64,000 nt of DNA. Origin: JAXDMU01 sp963762435 (GTDB lineage Bacteria > Pseudomonadota > Alphaproteobacteria > ATCC43930 > CGMCC-115725). The translations under genes were made by a program, and so were the position numbers. The stretch's first letter is position 1; every line of letters starts with the position of its first letter. This document shows, piece by piece, positions 27,152 through 35,815 of the stretch. The notes under the pieces are model-generated. The model had not been told where the DNA came from and did no database searches. It was given only the letters and a program-made list of their open reading frames with translations. The DNA lies in contig CAVXLN010000010.1 of assembly GCA_963762435.1 (NCBI GenBank), positions 553,682-617,681 of the forward strand. The letters are read 5' to 3'.

Positions 27152-27490
27152 CTACTTCCGCGCCTTGCGCGCGGCGTAGCGCGCGTCCCGTGCCGCCTTG
27201 CGCGCCGCCTCTTCCTCGACGCTGCGCAGCGCCGCGCTTTCCTTGGCGAGGCGGTCGGCCTCCGCCTTGGCAATTTTGGCGGCGGCGGCGGCCGCCAGCC
27301 TGGCGCGGCGTGCCGCGTCGCGCTCCGCCGCCTTGGCTTCGCGCGCGGCCAACTGAGCCTGGCGCTCGGCCAGCTTGGCCGGATCCTCCGGCGCTTGCGC
27401 CACGGCCTGGTGCTTCTCGATCGCCGCTTCGCGCGCGGCCTTCGCCCTGTTCAGGCGGTCCGCGAAATTCTCCGGCTTGAACCCGCTCAT
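27152..27490 (-). CDS. DUF6481-family protein (Ala/Arg/Lys-rich coiled coil)
   Basis: The 112-residue product begins MSGFKPENFADRLNRAKAAR, the family's N-terminus, and continues as one long charged helix rich in Ala, Lys, Arg and Glu (about 15-112). It is likely a cytoplasmic coiled coil; the function of the family is unknown. It is 16 bases upstream of the spermidine-synthase-like gene on the same strand. Confidence 0.75.
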   Translation of the reverse strand: MSGFKPENFADRLNRAKAAREAAIEKHQAVAQAPEDPAKLAERQAQLAAREAKAAERDAARRARLAAAAAAKIAKAEADRLAKESAALRSVEEEAARKAARDARYAARKARK

Positions 27491-27622
27491 ACGTTTCTAT
27501 CCGAGTTGTCGTTTTCTAGCGCCACTTGGCAGAGTTTCTAGCACGTCACAAGAGGAAACGGGCGCCCGCATGGCGGCCCCGCCGACATCGCGCTTCATCC
27601 GCCGATCTTGGGCCGTCCTAAT

Positions 27623-27643
27623 TAGTGCACTGTCACCGAAATG
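27623..27643 (+). repeat. Solo copy of the IS-end-like repeat at the 3' end of a globin gene
   Basis: TAGTGCACTGTCACCGAAAT directly abuts the TAA (27644-27646, minus strand) of the truncated globin gene. It is related to the copies at 22848-22925 and 25403-25423. Confidence 0.5.
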
Positions 27644-28015
27644 TTAGACGCCGGCGGCTGCCTGCATCGCGCCGGCGAGCTCGTCGTAACAGGCCGTCCA
27701 CGCGTCCCGGACGGAGGGGGTGAAGTCTTCGCCCAGCGCCTGTTCGAGGGTCCAGAGCAACGCTTCTCGCGTGGCACCATAGTCGGCGAGACGGATCGAC
27801 GGCAGAACCTGGCCCGGCTCAGGCAGATTGGAGACGACCATCGTCAGCATGGTCATCAGCTTGACGCCCTGAAGCCGCATGTCGGTCTTGAAGAGCCGCC
27901 GGAAACCGGGGTTGGCGGCGAAGAGCCGCTCGTAGAACAAGGCACCCGCCACCTCCGGCAACACCGCCAGCCGGGCGAAGCTCGCCCGGACAAGTTCTTG
28001 TTGTGCCGAATTCAC
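27644..28015 (-). CDS. Globin paralogue lacking the proximal-histidine segment
   Basis: The 123-residue product is a close paralogue of the globin at 28111-28521 (both start NSAQQ, share LFYERLF, DMRLQGVKLM and LGEDFTP). It lacks 12 residues that in the paralogue read RDLAVRHVDYGV, the part that carries the proximal heme-binding His of flavohemoglobin-type globins. The deletion is in frame (36 bases) and the rest of the gene is intact. It probably cannot bind heme in the usual way. Start is GTG at 28015 after GAGGAAG. It is the last gene of the AraC-globin-globin run. Confidence 0.8.
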   Translation of the reverse strand: MNSAQQELVRASFARLAVLPEVAGALFYERLFAANPGFRRLFKTDMRLQGVKLMTMLTMVVSNLPEPGQVLPSIRLADYGATREALLWTLEQALGEDFTPSVRDAWTACYDELAGAMQAAAGV

Positions 28016-28110
28016 GACGCTTCCTCCTCCGGTGCGCCACTTTCGACCGCGGAGAGCACATTAGGAGAGAGGCGGCCGTGGAGTCGTCCCATCGAGCGCC
28101 GGGCGAAGTC

Positions 28111-28521
28111 TCAATCCGTGCCAACCGCCGCCTGCATCTCGTGGGACAGCTCGTCGTAGCAGACGGTCCAGGCGTCGCGGATCGCGGGCGTGAAATCCTC
28201 GCCCAGCACCTGATCGAGGGTCCAGATCAGCGCTTCGCGGAGTGCGTCATAGTCGGCGAGCTTGACGCCGTAATCGACATGACGGACGGCCAGATCGCGG
28301 ATCGCCGGCAGAATCTGGCCCGGTTCCGGCAGGTAATAGACGACCATGGCGAGCGTGGTCATCAGCTTGACGCCCTGAAGGCGCATGTCGTTCTTGAACA
28401 TCGGCCGGAAGCTCGGGTTGGCTTCGAAGAGCCGCTCGTAGAAGAGGGCCCCCGCCACTTCCGGCATGATGGCCACCCGGGCGAATGTGGCCTGGACAAG
28501 CTGCTGCTGCGCCGAATTCAC
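28111..28521 (-). CDS. Single-domain globin (Vitreoscilla/flavohemoglobin type)
   Basis: It binds heme and O2 or NO in the cytoplasm. The 136-residue product has the single globin domain with LFYERLFEANPSFRPMFKND, a QGVKLM helix E region and the F-helix RDLAVRHVDYGV, where His is the expected proximal ligand. C-terminal WTVCYDELSHEMQAA ends helix H. No reductase domain follows. GTG at 28521 is preceded by GAGGAG. It starts 9 bases after the AraC gene stop, so it is likely co-transcribed with that regulator and with the second globin. Confidence 0.88.
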   Translation of the reverse strand: MNSAQQQLVQATFARVAIMPEVAGALFYERLFEANPSFRPMFKNDMRLQGVKLMTTLAMVVYYLPEPGQILPAIRDLAVRHVDYGVKLADYDALREALIWTLDQVLGEDFTPAIRDAWTVCYDELSHEMQAAVGTD

Positions 28522-28530
28522 GATGGCTCC

Positions 28531-29502
28531 TCACTCGTCCTTGTGCGGTGCCGCCCGCAGCATGGCGGGCGGGCTGCCGAACTCGCTGGCGAAGGCGCGA
28601 TAGAATGTGGCCATGCTGTTGAAGCCCCAGCCGAAAGCGATGTCGAGCACCGACCGGCCGGTGCCCGTGGCACCCGCGATCGTGTCGCGGCAGCGCAGCA
28701 GCCGCTGGCGCAAGACATAGCGGGCGAAAGTGCTGCCGCTCGGCTCGAACAGCCGGTGGAGCTGGCGCGGGGAGATGCCAAGCGCTGCGGCGGCGCTAGC
28801 GGGGCTGAGGTCGGGGTCGGCGAGGTGCAGGTCGATATAGTGCTTGACCGAGGCGAGCTGCTCCGACCGCGCCCCATGCGGCGCCGGCTCGATGCCCTCG
28901 TCGAAGGTGCTGCAGGCGAGTGCCACGAGGCCGCAGAGATTGCGCAGCACGGCTTCGCCGAATTCGTCGGCCAGGAACGGCACCTGCAGCTTCGCCGCAT
29001 CCATGGCGGCGCCGAGGAGCGAACCCAGCGGCGAGGCGCCCGGCAGCCGAAACGGGCGCGCCAATCGGCCGCCCGCCAGCAGCGGCGACAACGCCGAGTG
29101 CGGGATGACCAGGATGTCGAACGAGGCCGGACCCTTCGATTCCGACTCGAAGCGCCATTCACCCGAGCTGATGCAGAAATCGCCGGGCTCGTGAACGAGC
29201 TCGATCGGCATGCCGCCGGCGGCGAGCTTCCAGATCACCGGCCGGCGGAAGCGGCGGACGAAGAACGCTTCGGTCTTGTCCTTGGCCACGTCGGCGGCCG
29301 TGCGTTCGCACCGCTCGATACCCGATCTGATATCGAGCAGGGCAAATTCGCCCGCGACCGATCCACTCGCCTCGCCGTGAAAGGTGCTGGGGTCCGGGAT
29401 CTCGGTCGGCGTGACGCTTTGGGCCTGCTTGGCGAAGTAGTCGCACCAGAAGCGCACACGGTCGCGCGGCGGCAGGTCGTCCGTCGAAAACCGGACTTGC
29501 AT
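28531..29502 (-). CDS. AraC-family transcriptional regulator
   Basis: The 323-residue product has an AraC-binding-like N-terminal domain (about 20-190; PVIWKLAAGGMPIELVHEPGDF) and two C-terminal helix-turn-helix motifs (about 215-315; DLSPASAAAALGISPRQLHRLF, GRSVLDIAFGWGFNSMATFYRAF). ATG at 29502 has GGAGGG six bases upstream; the ATG at 29508 lies on top of it. It heads the minus-strand run with the two globins and diverges from the response-regulator gene at 29728. The globins are its most likely targets. Confidence 0.9.
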   Translation of the reverse strand: MQVRFSTDDLPPRDRVRFWCDYFAKQAQSVTPTEIPDPSTFHGEASGSVAGEFALLDIRSGIERCERTAADVAKDKTEAFFVRRFRRPVIWKLAAGGMPIELVHEPGDFCISSGEWRFESESKGPASFDILVIPHSALSPLLAGGRLARPFRLPGASPLGSLLGAAMDAAKLQVPFLADEFGEAVLRNLCGLVALACSTFDEGIEPAPHGARSEQLASVKHYIDLHLADPDLSPASAAAALGISPRQLHRLFEPSGSTFARYVLRQRLLRCRDTIAGATGTGRSVLDIAFGWGFNSMATFYRAFASEFGSPPAMLRAAPHKDE

Positions 29503-29727
29503 AAGCATCCCTCCGAGGCACCCCTTGAGCGAACTACTTTAAAGCCGATCGGACCGGTAAGGCCAGCTGAACGACATACCGGCGGCTGCGGCGCCTGCGG
29601 ATCGGATCGGCACGGAATGAGATCTCGGGCGGCGTGCAGTGAGACGACCGGCGCCGCGCATCGGCCTATCCATCTGAGGGTGGAGTGTTACGCCGAAGCT
29701 TCTCACTTTCCCGCAAAGGAGATCGCG

Positions 29728-30408
29728 ATGACACCATGGGTGAACGCCGGGGCTGCGATGCATGAGGGTGTCAAATCATCAGCGAGGTCGCAAGGCACAC
29801 CGATCGTCTTCGTCGTCGATGACGGCGTCGCGGTGTGCGAAGCGCTCGACTTGCTGATCTGCACTGCGGGGTGGCGACTGGAAACCTTCGGGTCCGCGCG
29901 CGAATTCCTGCATCGCGAGCGAATTCTGGTGCCGAGCTGTCTCGTTTTCGACATCACGCTTCCGGGTGTCAACGGCCTCGATGTGCAGAAGCGCCTCGCC
30001 GCCGAGCGGAAAGACATACCGATCATCTTCGTGACCGATCATGGTGACGTGGCCATGACGGTTCAGGCCATGAAGGCGGGAGCCTTCGACTTCCTGACCA
30101 AGCCATTTTGTGACGATTCGCTGCCGTCCGCCGTCCGGCAGGCGATCGAGTGCAGCAGGACCGAGCTCGCTCATGTGGTGGAAATATGCGGGTTGCGAGA
30201 CGGTTACGCGTCCCTCAGCCGCCGCGAGCGCGAGGTGATGGCGCTCGTCGTTTCCGGCATGTCGAACAAGCAGGTCGGCTCCGAGCTTGGGATCACGGAG
30301 ATCACCGTGAAGGCGCACCGCGGTCAGGTAATGCGAAAGATGAAGGCGGGCTCGCTCGCCAATCTGGTGAAGATAGCGGAGAAACTCCGCGCCGCGCCGG
30401 CGGGGTAA
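29728..30408 (+). CDS. FixJ/TodT-type response regulator (receiver + LuxR HTH)
   Basis: The 226-residue protein has a receiver domain (about 25-145: VFVVDD acidic pair, phospho-accepting Asp in LVFDITLPG, Thr in FVTDHGDV, Lys in FLTKPF). It is followed by a LuxR-type HTH (about 165-225; LSRREREVMALVVSGMSNKQVGSEL). All residues for phosphorylation are present. Start ATG 29728 follows AAAGGAG; the frame is open far upstream but that part is antisense to the AraC and globin genes. No histidine kinase is adjacent, so it is an orphan. It diverges from the AraC-globin run. Confidence 0.93.
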   Translation: MTPWVNAGAAMHEGVKSSARSQGTPIVFVVDDGVAVCEALDLLICTAGWRLETFGSAREFLHRERILVPSCLVFDITLPGVNGLDVQKRLAAERKDIPIIFVTDHGDVAMTVQAMKAGAFDFLTKPFCDDSLPSAVRQAIECSRTELAHVVEICGLRDGYASLSRREREVMALVVSGMSNKQVGSELGITEITVKAHRGQVMRKMKAGSLANLVKIAEKLRAAPAG

Positions 30409-30503
30409 GTTCCGGTCGAATGCACCTGCTCGCCGACGGGGATGCTGTATAATGGCGGATATAGCGATCCTATCCCCCTGCCCTACCTCAGGAAATTGCC
30501 ATC

Positions 30504-31457
30504 ATGCAGTACCGCAAGCTCGGCGCCAGCGATCTGAGCGTCTCGGAAATCTCGCTCGGCTCGTGGCTCACCTATGGCGTCGGCGTCGAGCGCGACGGGG
30601 CCAAGGCGTGCCTCGACCGGGCGTTCGAGCTCGGCATCAATTTCATCGACACGGCCAATGTCTATGGCCGTGGTGCGGCCGAGACGGTGCTGGGCGAGCT
30701 GCTGGCCGACCGGCCCCGCGACAGCTACGTGCTGGCGACCAAATTGTTCTTCCCAATGAGCAGTACCGATCGGGGCCTGTCGGCGGCACAGATCGCCAAG
30801 CAGATCGACGCGTCGCTCAAACGGCTGCGCACCGATTATGTCGACCTCTACCAGTGCCACCGATATGATTCCGAGACGCCGCTCGAAGAGACCATGAATG
30901 CCTTGAGCGACGCCGTGCAATCGGGCAAGGCGCGCTATATCGGATTCAGCGAATGGTCGCCAGAGCAGATCGCAGCTTCCTTCGCCCTGCCTGGTGTCGA
31001 GAAATTCGTCTCGAGCCAGCCGCAATATTCGCTGCTGCACCGGCGGCCCGAGCAGAAGGTGATCCCGCTATCGGCGGCCAATGGCGTCTCGCAGATCGTC
31101 TGGTCGCCGCTGGCGCAAGGCGTGTTGACCGGCAAGTACAAGCACGACGCTCAGGCGCCGGCGGATTCCCGGGCGATGAGCGAGACCATGGGCTCGATGA
31201 TGCAATCCTGGCTGCAGCCGGACATCTTGAAGGCCGTGCACACGCTGAAGCCGCTGGCGGAAGAGGCCGACTGCTCGCTCACCCAGTTCGCCTTGGCGTG
31301 GGTGCTGCGCGAGCCGAATGTCGCCTCCGCCATCGTCGGCGCCAGCCGGCCGGACCAGCTCGACGAGAATGCCGCCGCCTCCGGGCTCAAGATCGATCCG
31401 GCGCTTTTCGCCAAGGCCGAAGCGCTGGTCGCCCATGTCCGGCGGCCTGGTAGTTAG
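30504..31457 (+). CDS. Aldo/keto reductase (YghZ/Kv-beta-like)
   Basis: NADPH-dependent carbonyl reductase of the AKR superfamily. The 317-residue product shows the catalytic tetrad: Asp and Tyr in FIDTANVYG (about 50 and 55), Lys in ATKLFF (about 84) and His in YQCHRYD (about 117). IGFSEW, the C-terminal ASAIVGASRPDQLDEN cofactor site and the length fit the voltage-gated-K-channel-beta-like branch. It is monocistronic and followed by a long palindromic terminator shared with the convergent DUF899 gene. Confidence 0.93.
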   Translation: MQYRKLGASDLSVSEISLGSWLTYGVGVERDGAKACLDRAFELGINFIDTANVYGRGAAETVLGELLADRPRDSYVLATKLFFPMSSTDRGLSAAQIAKQIDASLKRLRTDYVDLYQCHRYDSETPLEETMNALSDAVQSGKARYIGFSEWSPEQIAASFALPGVEKFVSSQPQYSLLHRRPEQKVIPLSAANGVSQIVWSPLAQGVLTGKYKHDAQAPADSRAMSETMGSMMQSWLQPDILKAVHTLKPLAEEADCSLTQFALAWVLREPNVASAIVGASRPDQLDENAAASGLKIDPALFAKAEALVAHVRRPGS

Positions 31458-31476
31458 GGCCAGACTGAAGAGTGGC

Positions 31477-31523
31477 AGTGGGGGGGCGTCCCGCCCGCCG
31501 GCGGGCGGGACGCCCGCCCCACT
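31477..31523. terminator. Long bidirectional palindromic terminator
   Basis: A perfect 32-base palindrome (31484-31515, 16-bp half GGGCGTCCCGCCCGCC) is extended by AGTGGGG / GCCCCACT on both sides with one bulged base. It lies between convergent genes ending at 31457 and 31535. No T tract follows, but the stem is very stable and symmetrical. Confidence 0.6.
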
Positions 31524-31534
31524 ACCTTACTGCG

Positions 31535-32245
31535 TCACCGGTAGTTCAGTGACGGATACCAGTCCGGGTCGCGTCCCTCGGGGATGGAATCGAGCATGTT
31601 CCACAGGGGGGAGTATGTCGCCACCACGCCGCGGATGTCCTGGCCGGGGTCGGCCGTCCCGAAGCCCATCTCGTTCGACCAGAAATGCCGGATGGTGCCG
31701 TCGCGGCGGGTGAAGACGCTGAGAACGCCGCTCTCGGAGCCGTCAGGCTCCAGGGCCAGATAGTCGCGGCTGTAGGCGTCGTCGAGATCGCTGGCGAGAC
31801 GCAGGCTCCAGCCGCGCTCGCGTTTCCAGGCGGCCAGCTTCTCGATGGGCGAGCGCGCCACGACCACCAGGGAGAGCTTCTGGGCGATGTCGGCGGCATT
31901 GCCGTCCCAGCTGTCCAGCATGTTGGTGCACATCGGGCACGGGCGCATCCGCTGCGGACCGAACATGTAGCTGTAGACAGCCAGCGTCTCTTTGTCGCCG
32001 AACAGGCCGGCGAGGTCGGTCGGCCCCTCTTCGGTGTCGAAGCGATAATCGCCCCGCACCGGAGCGCCGGGCGGCAGCGCCCGCCGCTGGGCGGCGACCC
32101 GCTCCATATGTCGCCGGAGCTCGATCTCCTCGGCCAGCAGTGCCGTGCGGGCGGCACGGTATTCGTCGCTCTCGTGCGGGATGCGCACTGTGTTTTCGGC
32201 AGCCAGCTTCGTCGCCGGCGTCAAATTTTCGATGGCTTCGCCCAT
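31535..32245 (-). CDS. DUF899 family thioredoxin-like protein
   Basis: The 236-residue product matches DUF899: ELRRHMERVAAQRRALPPG near residue 40, then YRFDTEEGPTDLAGLFGD and SYMFGPQRMRPCPMCTNMLDSWDG. The CPMC motif sits where the thioredoxin-like family has its Cys pair. The C-terminus ends in WNMLDSIPEGRDPDWYPSLNY, also typical. The start at 32245 follows GGAGGAAG. It is on the same strand as, and 72 bases downstream of, the large regulator at 32318, which may control it. Biochemical role unknown. Confidence 0.88.
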   Translation of the reverse strand: MGEAIENLTPATKLAAENTVRIPHESDEYRAARTALLAEEIELRRHMERVAAQRRALPPGAPVRGDYRFDTEEGPTDLAGLFGDKETLAVYSYMFGPQRMRPCPMCTNMLDSWDGNAADIAQKLSLVVVARSPIEKLAAWKRERGWSLRLASDLDDAYSRDYLALEPDGSESGVLSVFTRRDGTIRHFWSNEMGFGTADPGQDIRGVVATYSPLWNMLDSIPEGRDPDWYPSLNYR

Positions 32246-32317
32246 GACGATCTTCCTCCGTCTAGCTCGCACGGGACATTAAGTTGGTACCAACCTACCG
32301 AGTCAAGCGGCTTCGCC

Positions 32318-34819
32318 CTAGCCGACGAGCTGGGCCGCTCGATCGAGCGTCAGCCCCGCACCCTCGGCCCTAAGCAGCGTGAGCATCTGCTCCGGCAAGG
32401 AGGCCGCGAGCTCGACCAGCAGCCGGTCATATGTCGCCTGCTCGGTCGATTCCCGATTGCTCATGTCAGCCGCATAGGCCGCTTCGGTCCAGCCGAGGAG
32501 GCGTGCTGCACCCTGCGGCTCGCCATGGCGGACGAGCGCCAGCGCCAGATGCTGGACCGCGTTCATCGCCAGGAAATCCTCGCCCAGCGAGCGCGCCAGT
32601 ACCAGCGAGGCGCGAAGCTGCGCCGCCGCCGCGTCCGTGTCGCCGCGCAGCATCAGATAGGCACCGAGATTGGTGCCGGTCTGGCATTCATTGACGCGCA
32701 GGCCGCACTGCCGGGCGAGGGCGATCGAGCTGCGCGCCTGTGCGATGGCATCGTCGATCTCGCCCTGGGTGAACAGCAGCTCGGCCAGGTTCGAGCGCAG
32801 CGTGAGGAGCGCACGGCTGTTGCCGAGGGCCGTGGCCAGACGGATCGCCTCCTCGAAATAATGCCGTGCCAGCCCCTTCTCGCCGGCGAGATCGGCAGCG
32901 AGGCCGAGGCGCCCCGTCATCACCGCGACCGAGCGAGCCAAGCCGAGCGGGCGCATCACCTCGATCGCGGCGGCCACCGTATCGAGCGCCCGACGCGCGC
33001 CTTCCGGCCGGAAATCATTGAGCGCCAGCATGGCGCGAGCGCGGGCGGCGAGCGCCGGCTCGCCGGCCGCTTCGGCCAGCGCCATCGCCTGGCGATAATC
33101 GGCCGCGACGGACCGCACGCCGTGCACGGCCCGGTGCGACCGAGCCAACAAGAGGCGCGCCATGACGGCCGGTGGAATCTCGGCCCCGGCGTCGATATGG
33201 CGCGAGGCGAGGTCGAGCCAGCGCCTGAGCTCGGCATTGAGCCCGAGCTCGAACCAGAGCTGGCGGCCATATGCCGTGAGCGCCACCCCCGCGGCCGGAT
33301 CGCCGCCCGGCCCGAAGGCCCAGCCGAGGGAAGCGCGGACATTGTCGAGCTCGGGCGCGTATGTGGCGAGCCAGGCGGCCGACGGTTTGGTCTCGTAATC
33401 GCTCTCGGCCGCGATCAGCAGGGCGCCGATATAGGCCGCATGGCGCCGCGCCGTCTCGGTGTCGCCGGCGGCATTGAGCCGCTCGGCCGCATAGGCGCGC
33501 GTCGTCTCGAGCAGCCGGTAGCGCGCGGGCCCCTGGCCGATCTCGGCGATCACCAGCGATTTGTCGACGAGAGATGCCAGGAGATCGAAGACGGCATGCT
33601 CGGCGCCGCCATAGACGGCGGCCGCCCCGTCGAGCGCGAAGCCGCCGGCGAAGATGGCGAGCCGTTCGAGCAGGGTCCGCTCGGCCGAATCCAGCAGATC
33701 GTAGCTCCAATCGATGAGGGCCCTGAGCGTCTGATGGCGCGGCAGGACCAGGCGATTGCCGCCGGTCAGGAGCTGGAAGCGGTCATCGAGCCGCGCCAGG
33801 AGCTCGGCCAGGCTCAGCATGCGCAGGCGCGGCACGGCGAGCTCGATCGCCAGCGCCACGCCGTCGAGCCGCCGGCAGATCTCGACCACGACCGGCAGAT
33901 CCGCCTCGGCCGGCCGGAACCCGTCGATCGCGGCCGCGGCGCGCTCGAGGAAGAGCCGCACCGCCCCCTGCTCGGCGAGCGACGGGACGGCATAGCTCTG
34001 CTCGCCCACGATCCGGATCGCCTCGCGGCTGGTGGCAAGGATCGTGACATGCGGGCAGGCCGCCAGGATCGCCGTGGCGGCGTGCGCCACCGGATCAAGG
34101 AGATGCTCGCAATTATCGAGGATCAGCAGCGCCTTGCGCTGGCGCAGATATGTCGCGATGAGCGCGGTGGCGGAATGGCGGTCCGACACGGCGAGGCCGA
34201 AGACCGCCGCGATCGCCTCGGCCACCAGCTCCGGCAAGGTGAGTGCTGCCAGCTCGACCAGCCAGACGCCGTCGGGGAAATCATCGCGGGCGGCCGCGCC
34301 CAGCGCCAGCGCCAGACGCGTCTTGCCGACACCGCCGGGCCCGATGAGCGAGAGCAGGCGCGATTGGCCGAGCAGCGTCAGCGCCGTGGCAAGCTCGTCG
34401 TCGCGGCCGATCAGCGGCGCCGGGACGGACGGCAGATTGCCCGTTTCCGGCGACAGGATCGGCGACGCCGGCACCGCCATCGGCACGCGCGTGACCGGCG
34501 CCACGAAACGGTAGCCGCGCCCCGCCACGGTCGCGACATACCGCTGGCCATCGATGCCGCAGCCGAGCGCGCGCCGGAGCGCCGACATGGTGACGGCCAG
34601 ATTGTTTTCCTCGACCACGAGGCCGGGCCAGGCCGCCGCGAACAGCTCCTGCTTGGTCACCAGCTCGCCGGCCCGCTCGACCAATGCGCGCAGCAGGTCG
34701 AACGCCCGGCCGCCCAGCTGCACCGGTGCGCCGTCGCACAGGATCTGCTGACGCGCCGGATTGATCCGGAACGAGCCGCAGAGATATTCAATCCCGGCAG
34801 TCACGTGATGTGGCCCCAT
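32318..34819 (-). CDS. Winged-helix / NB-ARC-like ATPase / TPR transcriptional regulator
   Basis: The 833-residue protein has an OmpR-type winged helix (about 12-108; GRAFDLLRALVERAGELVTKQEL, GRGYRFVAPV) and an ATPase module with Walker A GPGGVGKTRLALAL near residue 160 and Walker B LLILDNCEHL near 230. An all-helical TPR-like C-terminal half (about 430-830) follows. This is the layout of SARP/LAL-like regulators related to AfsR and the predicted ATPases of proteobacteria. It may sense a small molecule through the TPR region. The next gene downstream is DUF899. Confidence 0.9.
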   Translation of the reverse strand: MGPHHVTAGIEYLCGSFRINPARQQILCDGAPVQLGGRAFDLLRALVERAGELVTKQELFAAAWPGLVVEENNLAVTMSALRRALGCGIDGQRYVATVAGRGYRFVAPVTRVPMAVPASPILSPETGNLPSVPAPLIGRDDELATALTLLGQSRLLSLIGPGGVGKTRLALALGAAARDDFPDGVWLVELAALTLPELVAEAIAAVFGLAVSDRHSATALIATYLRQRKALLILDNCEHLLDPVAHAATAILAACPHVTILATSREAIRIVGEQSYAVPSLAEQGAVRLFLERAAAAIDGFRPAEADLPVVVEICRRLDGVALAIELAVPRLRMLSLAELLARLDDRFQLLTGGNRLVLPRHQTLRALIDWSYDLLDSAERTLLERLAIFAGGFALDGAAAVYGGAEHAVFDLLASLVDKSLVIAEIGQGPARYRLLETTRAYAAERLNAAGDTETARRHAAYIGALLIAAESDYETKPSAAWLATYAPELDNVRASLGWAFGPGGDPAAGVALTAYGRQLWFELGLNAELRRWLDLASRHIDAGAEIPPAVMARLLLARSHRAVHGVRSVAADYRQAMALAEAAGEPALAARARAMLALNDFRPEGARRALDTVAAAIEVMRPLGLARSVAVMTGRLGLAADLAGEKGLARHYFEEAIRLATALGNSRALLTLRSNLAELLFTQGEIDDAIAQARSSIALARQCGLRVNECQTGTNLGAYLMLRGDTDAAAAQLRASLVLARSLGEDFLAMNAVQHLALALVRHGEPQGAARLLGWTEAAYAADMSNRESTEQATYDRLLVELAASLPEQMLTLLRAEGAGLTLDRAAQLVG

Positions 34820-34967
34820 CCGCGCGGCAGCCGCTCAGTGGCTAGACCTCAGGGAGGGGTAGCACGAAAGCCGGGCGGGGCGAAGATATTGCCGGTTAGC
34901 CGTGAGTTGGGATTCGGATCCCGGTCTGCCGCGCCCTATTTCGGGATTGCTGCCCGGTGTGAAGCGG

Positions 34968-35165
34968 TCACGCGTTCCACAGTGGGCCTCCGACGATCGC
35001 GTCAAGCTCGGCAATCTGGCGCTTTAGCCGAGGGATGAAAGCCGACGTGCTGTCGAGATCACCCACCCCGCAGCGGATGTCGCCCTGAGCGAAGCGTTCG
35101 AGTAGGGCAATATTGTCCGCACGGAGAGAGAGAATTCGAGCTTTGATCTGACTGATCGGGTGCAT
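34968..35165 (-). CDS. Small uncharacterised protein (65 aa)
   Basis: The product MHPISQIKARILSLRADNIALL... is a short, mainly helical protein with a central DIRCGVGDLDSTSAFIPRL and a final helix. ATG at 35165 has GGAGCATGAATC upstream. No family recognised. It lies alone between the large regulator and a 650-base stretch without clear genes. Confidence 0.45.
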   Translation of the reverse strand: MHPISQIKARILSLRADNIALLERFAQGDIRCGVGDLDSTSAFIPRLKRQIAELDAIVGGPLWNA

Positions 35166-35815
35166 GATTCATGCTCCATCGGGGGGAGGTCCAACAGTCA
35201 CCACGACGTTGGTGCGGCACATGAACCGCGAAAATTAATCTATCATTCCGCCCTAGACCACTCAAGTCACCGCCGCTTGCCTTAACTATCTGTCCGCTAT
35301 CACCTTAGATCTTTTACCCGTTCGGCAAGTCGCTTTCCCGTCCCATGGCCCACCCAGCCTCCGGAAGGATCGCTTACGTTGGCCAGGATAGACCGGAGAA
35401 AGTACCGCGTTGAGGTGCTAGCATCTGTGTTGGTGGCAGCTCCGGCCGCAGCTTTTTCAGATGCGGGAGCGTATTGCCCGGACACCTCGCGCGGGGCCCG
35501 GTTCGAGCCGAGGCACTCGGATTTTCACGATGCCGGCGCGTCGTGACGTGATCCTCTGCCTGGCGCACGACCCAATGGTGGGCCGCCGTCCAGAGAGCAA
35601 AGCATGAAATAGAAGACGGATATCGAGCAGGCGATCCAGAGCTTCTTACCTCCGGCGACAAGCCAGGAATGCACCTGAGGGGCTCCACCAGGTGCTGGAA
35701 GCGATCGTGACCAACCAGGAACGGCTCCTGCTCGAGATGCAAGCAGTCGATGAAGCGAGCCGCTAGTGAACGATCGGGCGGCTGCGTACCGCCCGGTTTG
35801 CTCGCCCGAGGAGGT
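35166..35815. other. 650-base stretch without an intact gene
   Basis: No frame here has a convincing start, ribosome binding site and composition. From 35671 to 35766 the plus strand reads APEGLHQVLEAIVTNQERLL... to TAG, and from 35613 KTDIEQAIQSFL is readable in a different frame. This suggests a small gene broken by a frameshift. The rest looks like eroded DNA at the edge of the island that ends with the integrase fragment at 37539. Confidence 0.4.

Noticed and set aside
31685..35038. 1117-codon plus-strand frame opposite the DUF899 and ATPase regulator genes
   Set aside because: Runs across two real genes on the other strand and their gap; Arg/His/Gln-rich shadow without domains.
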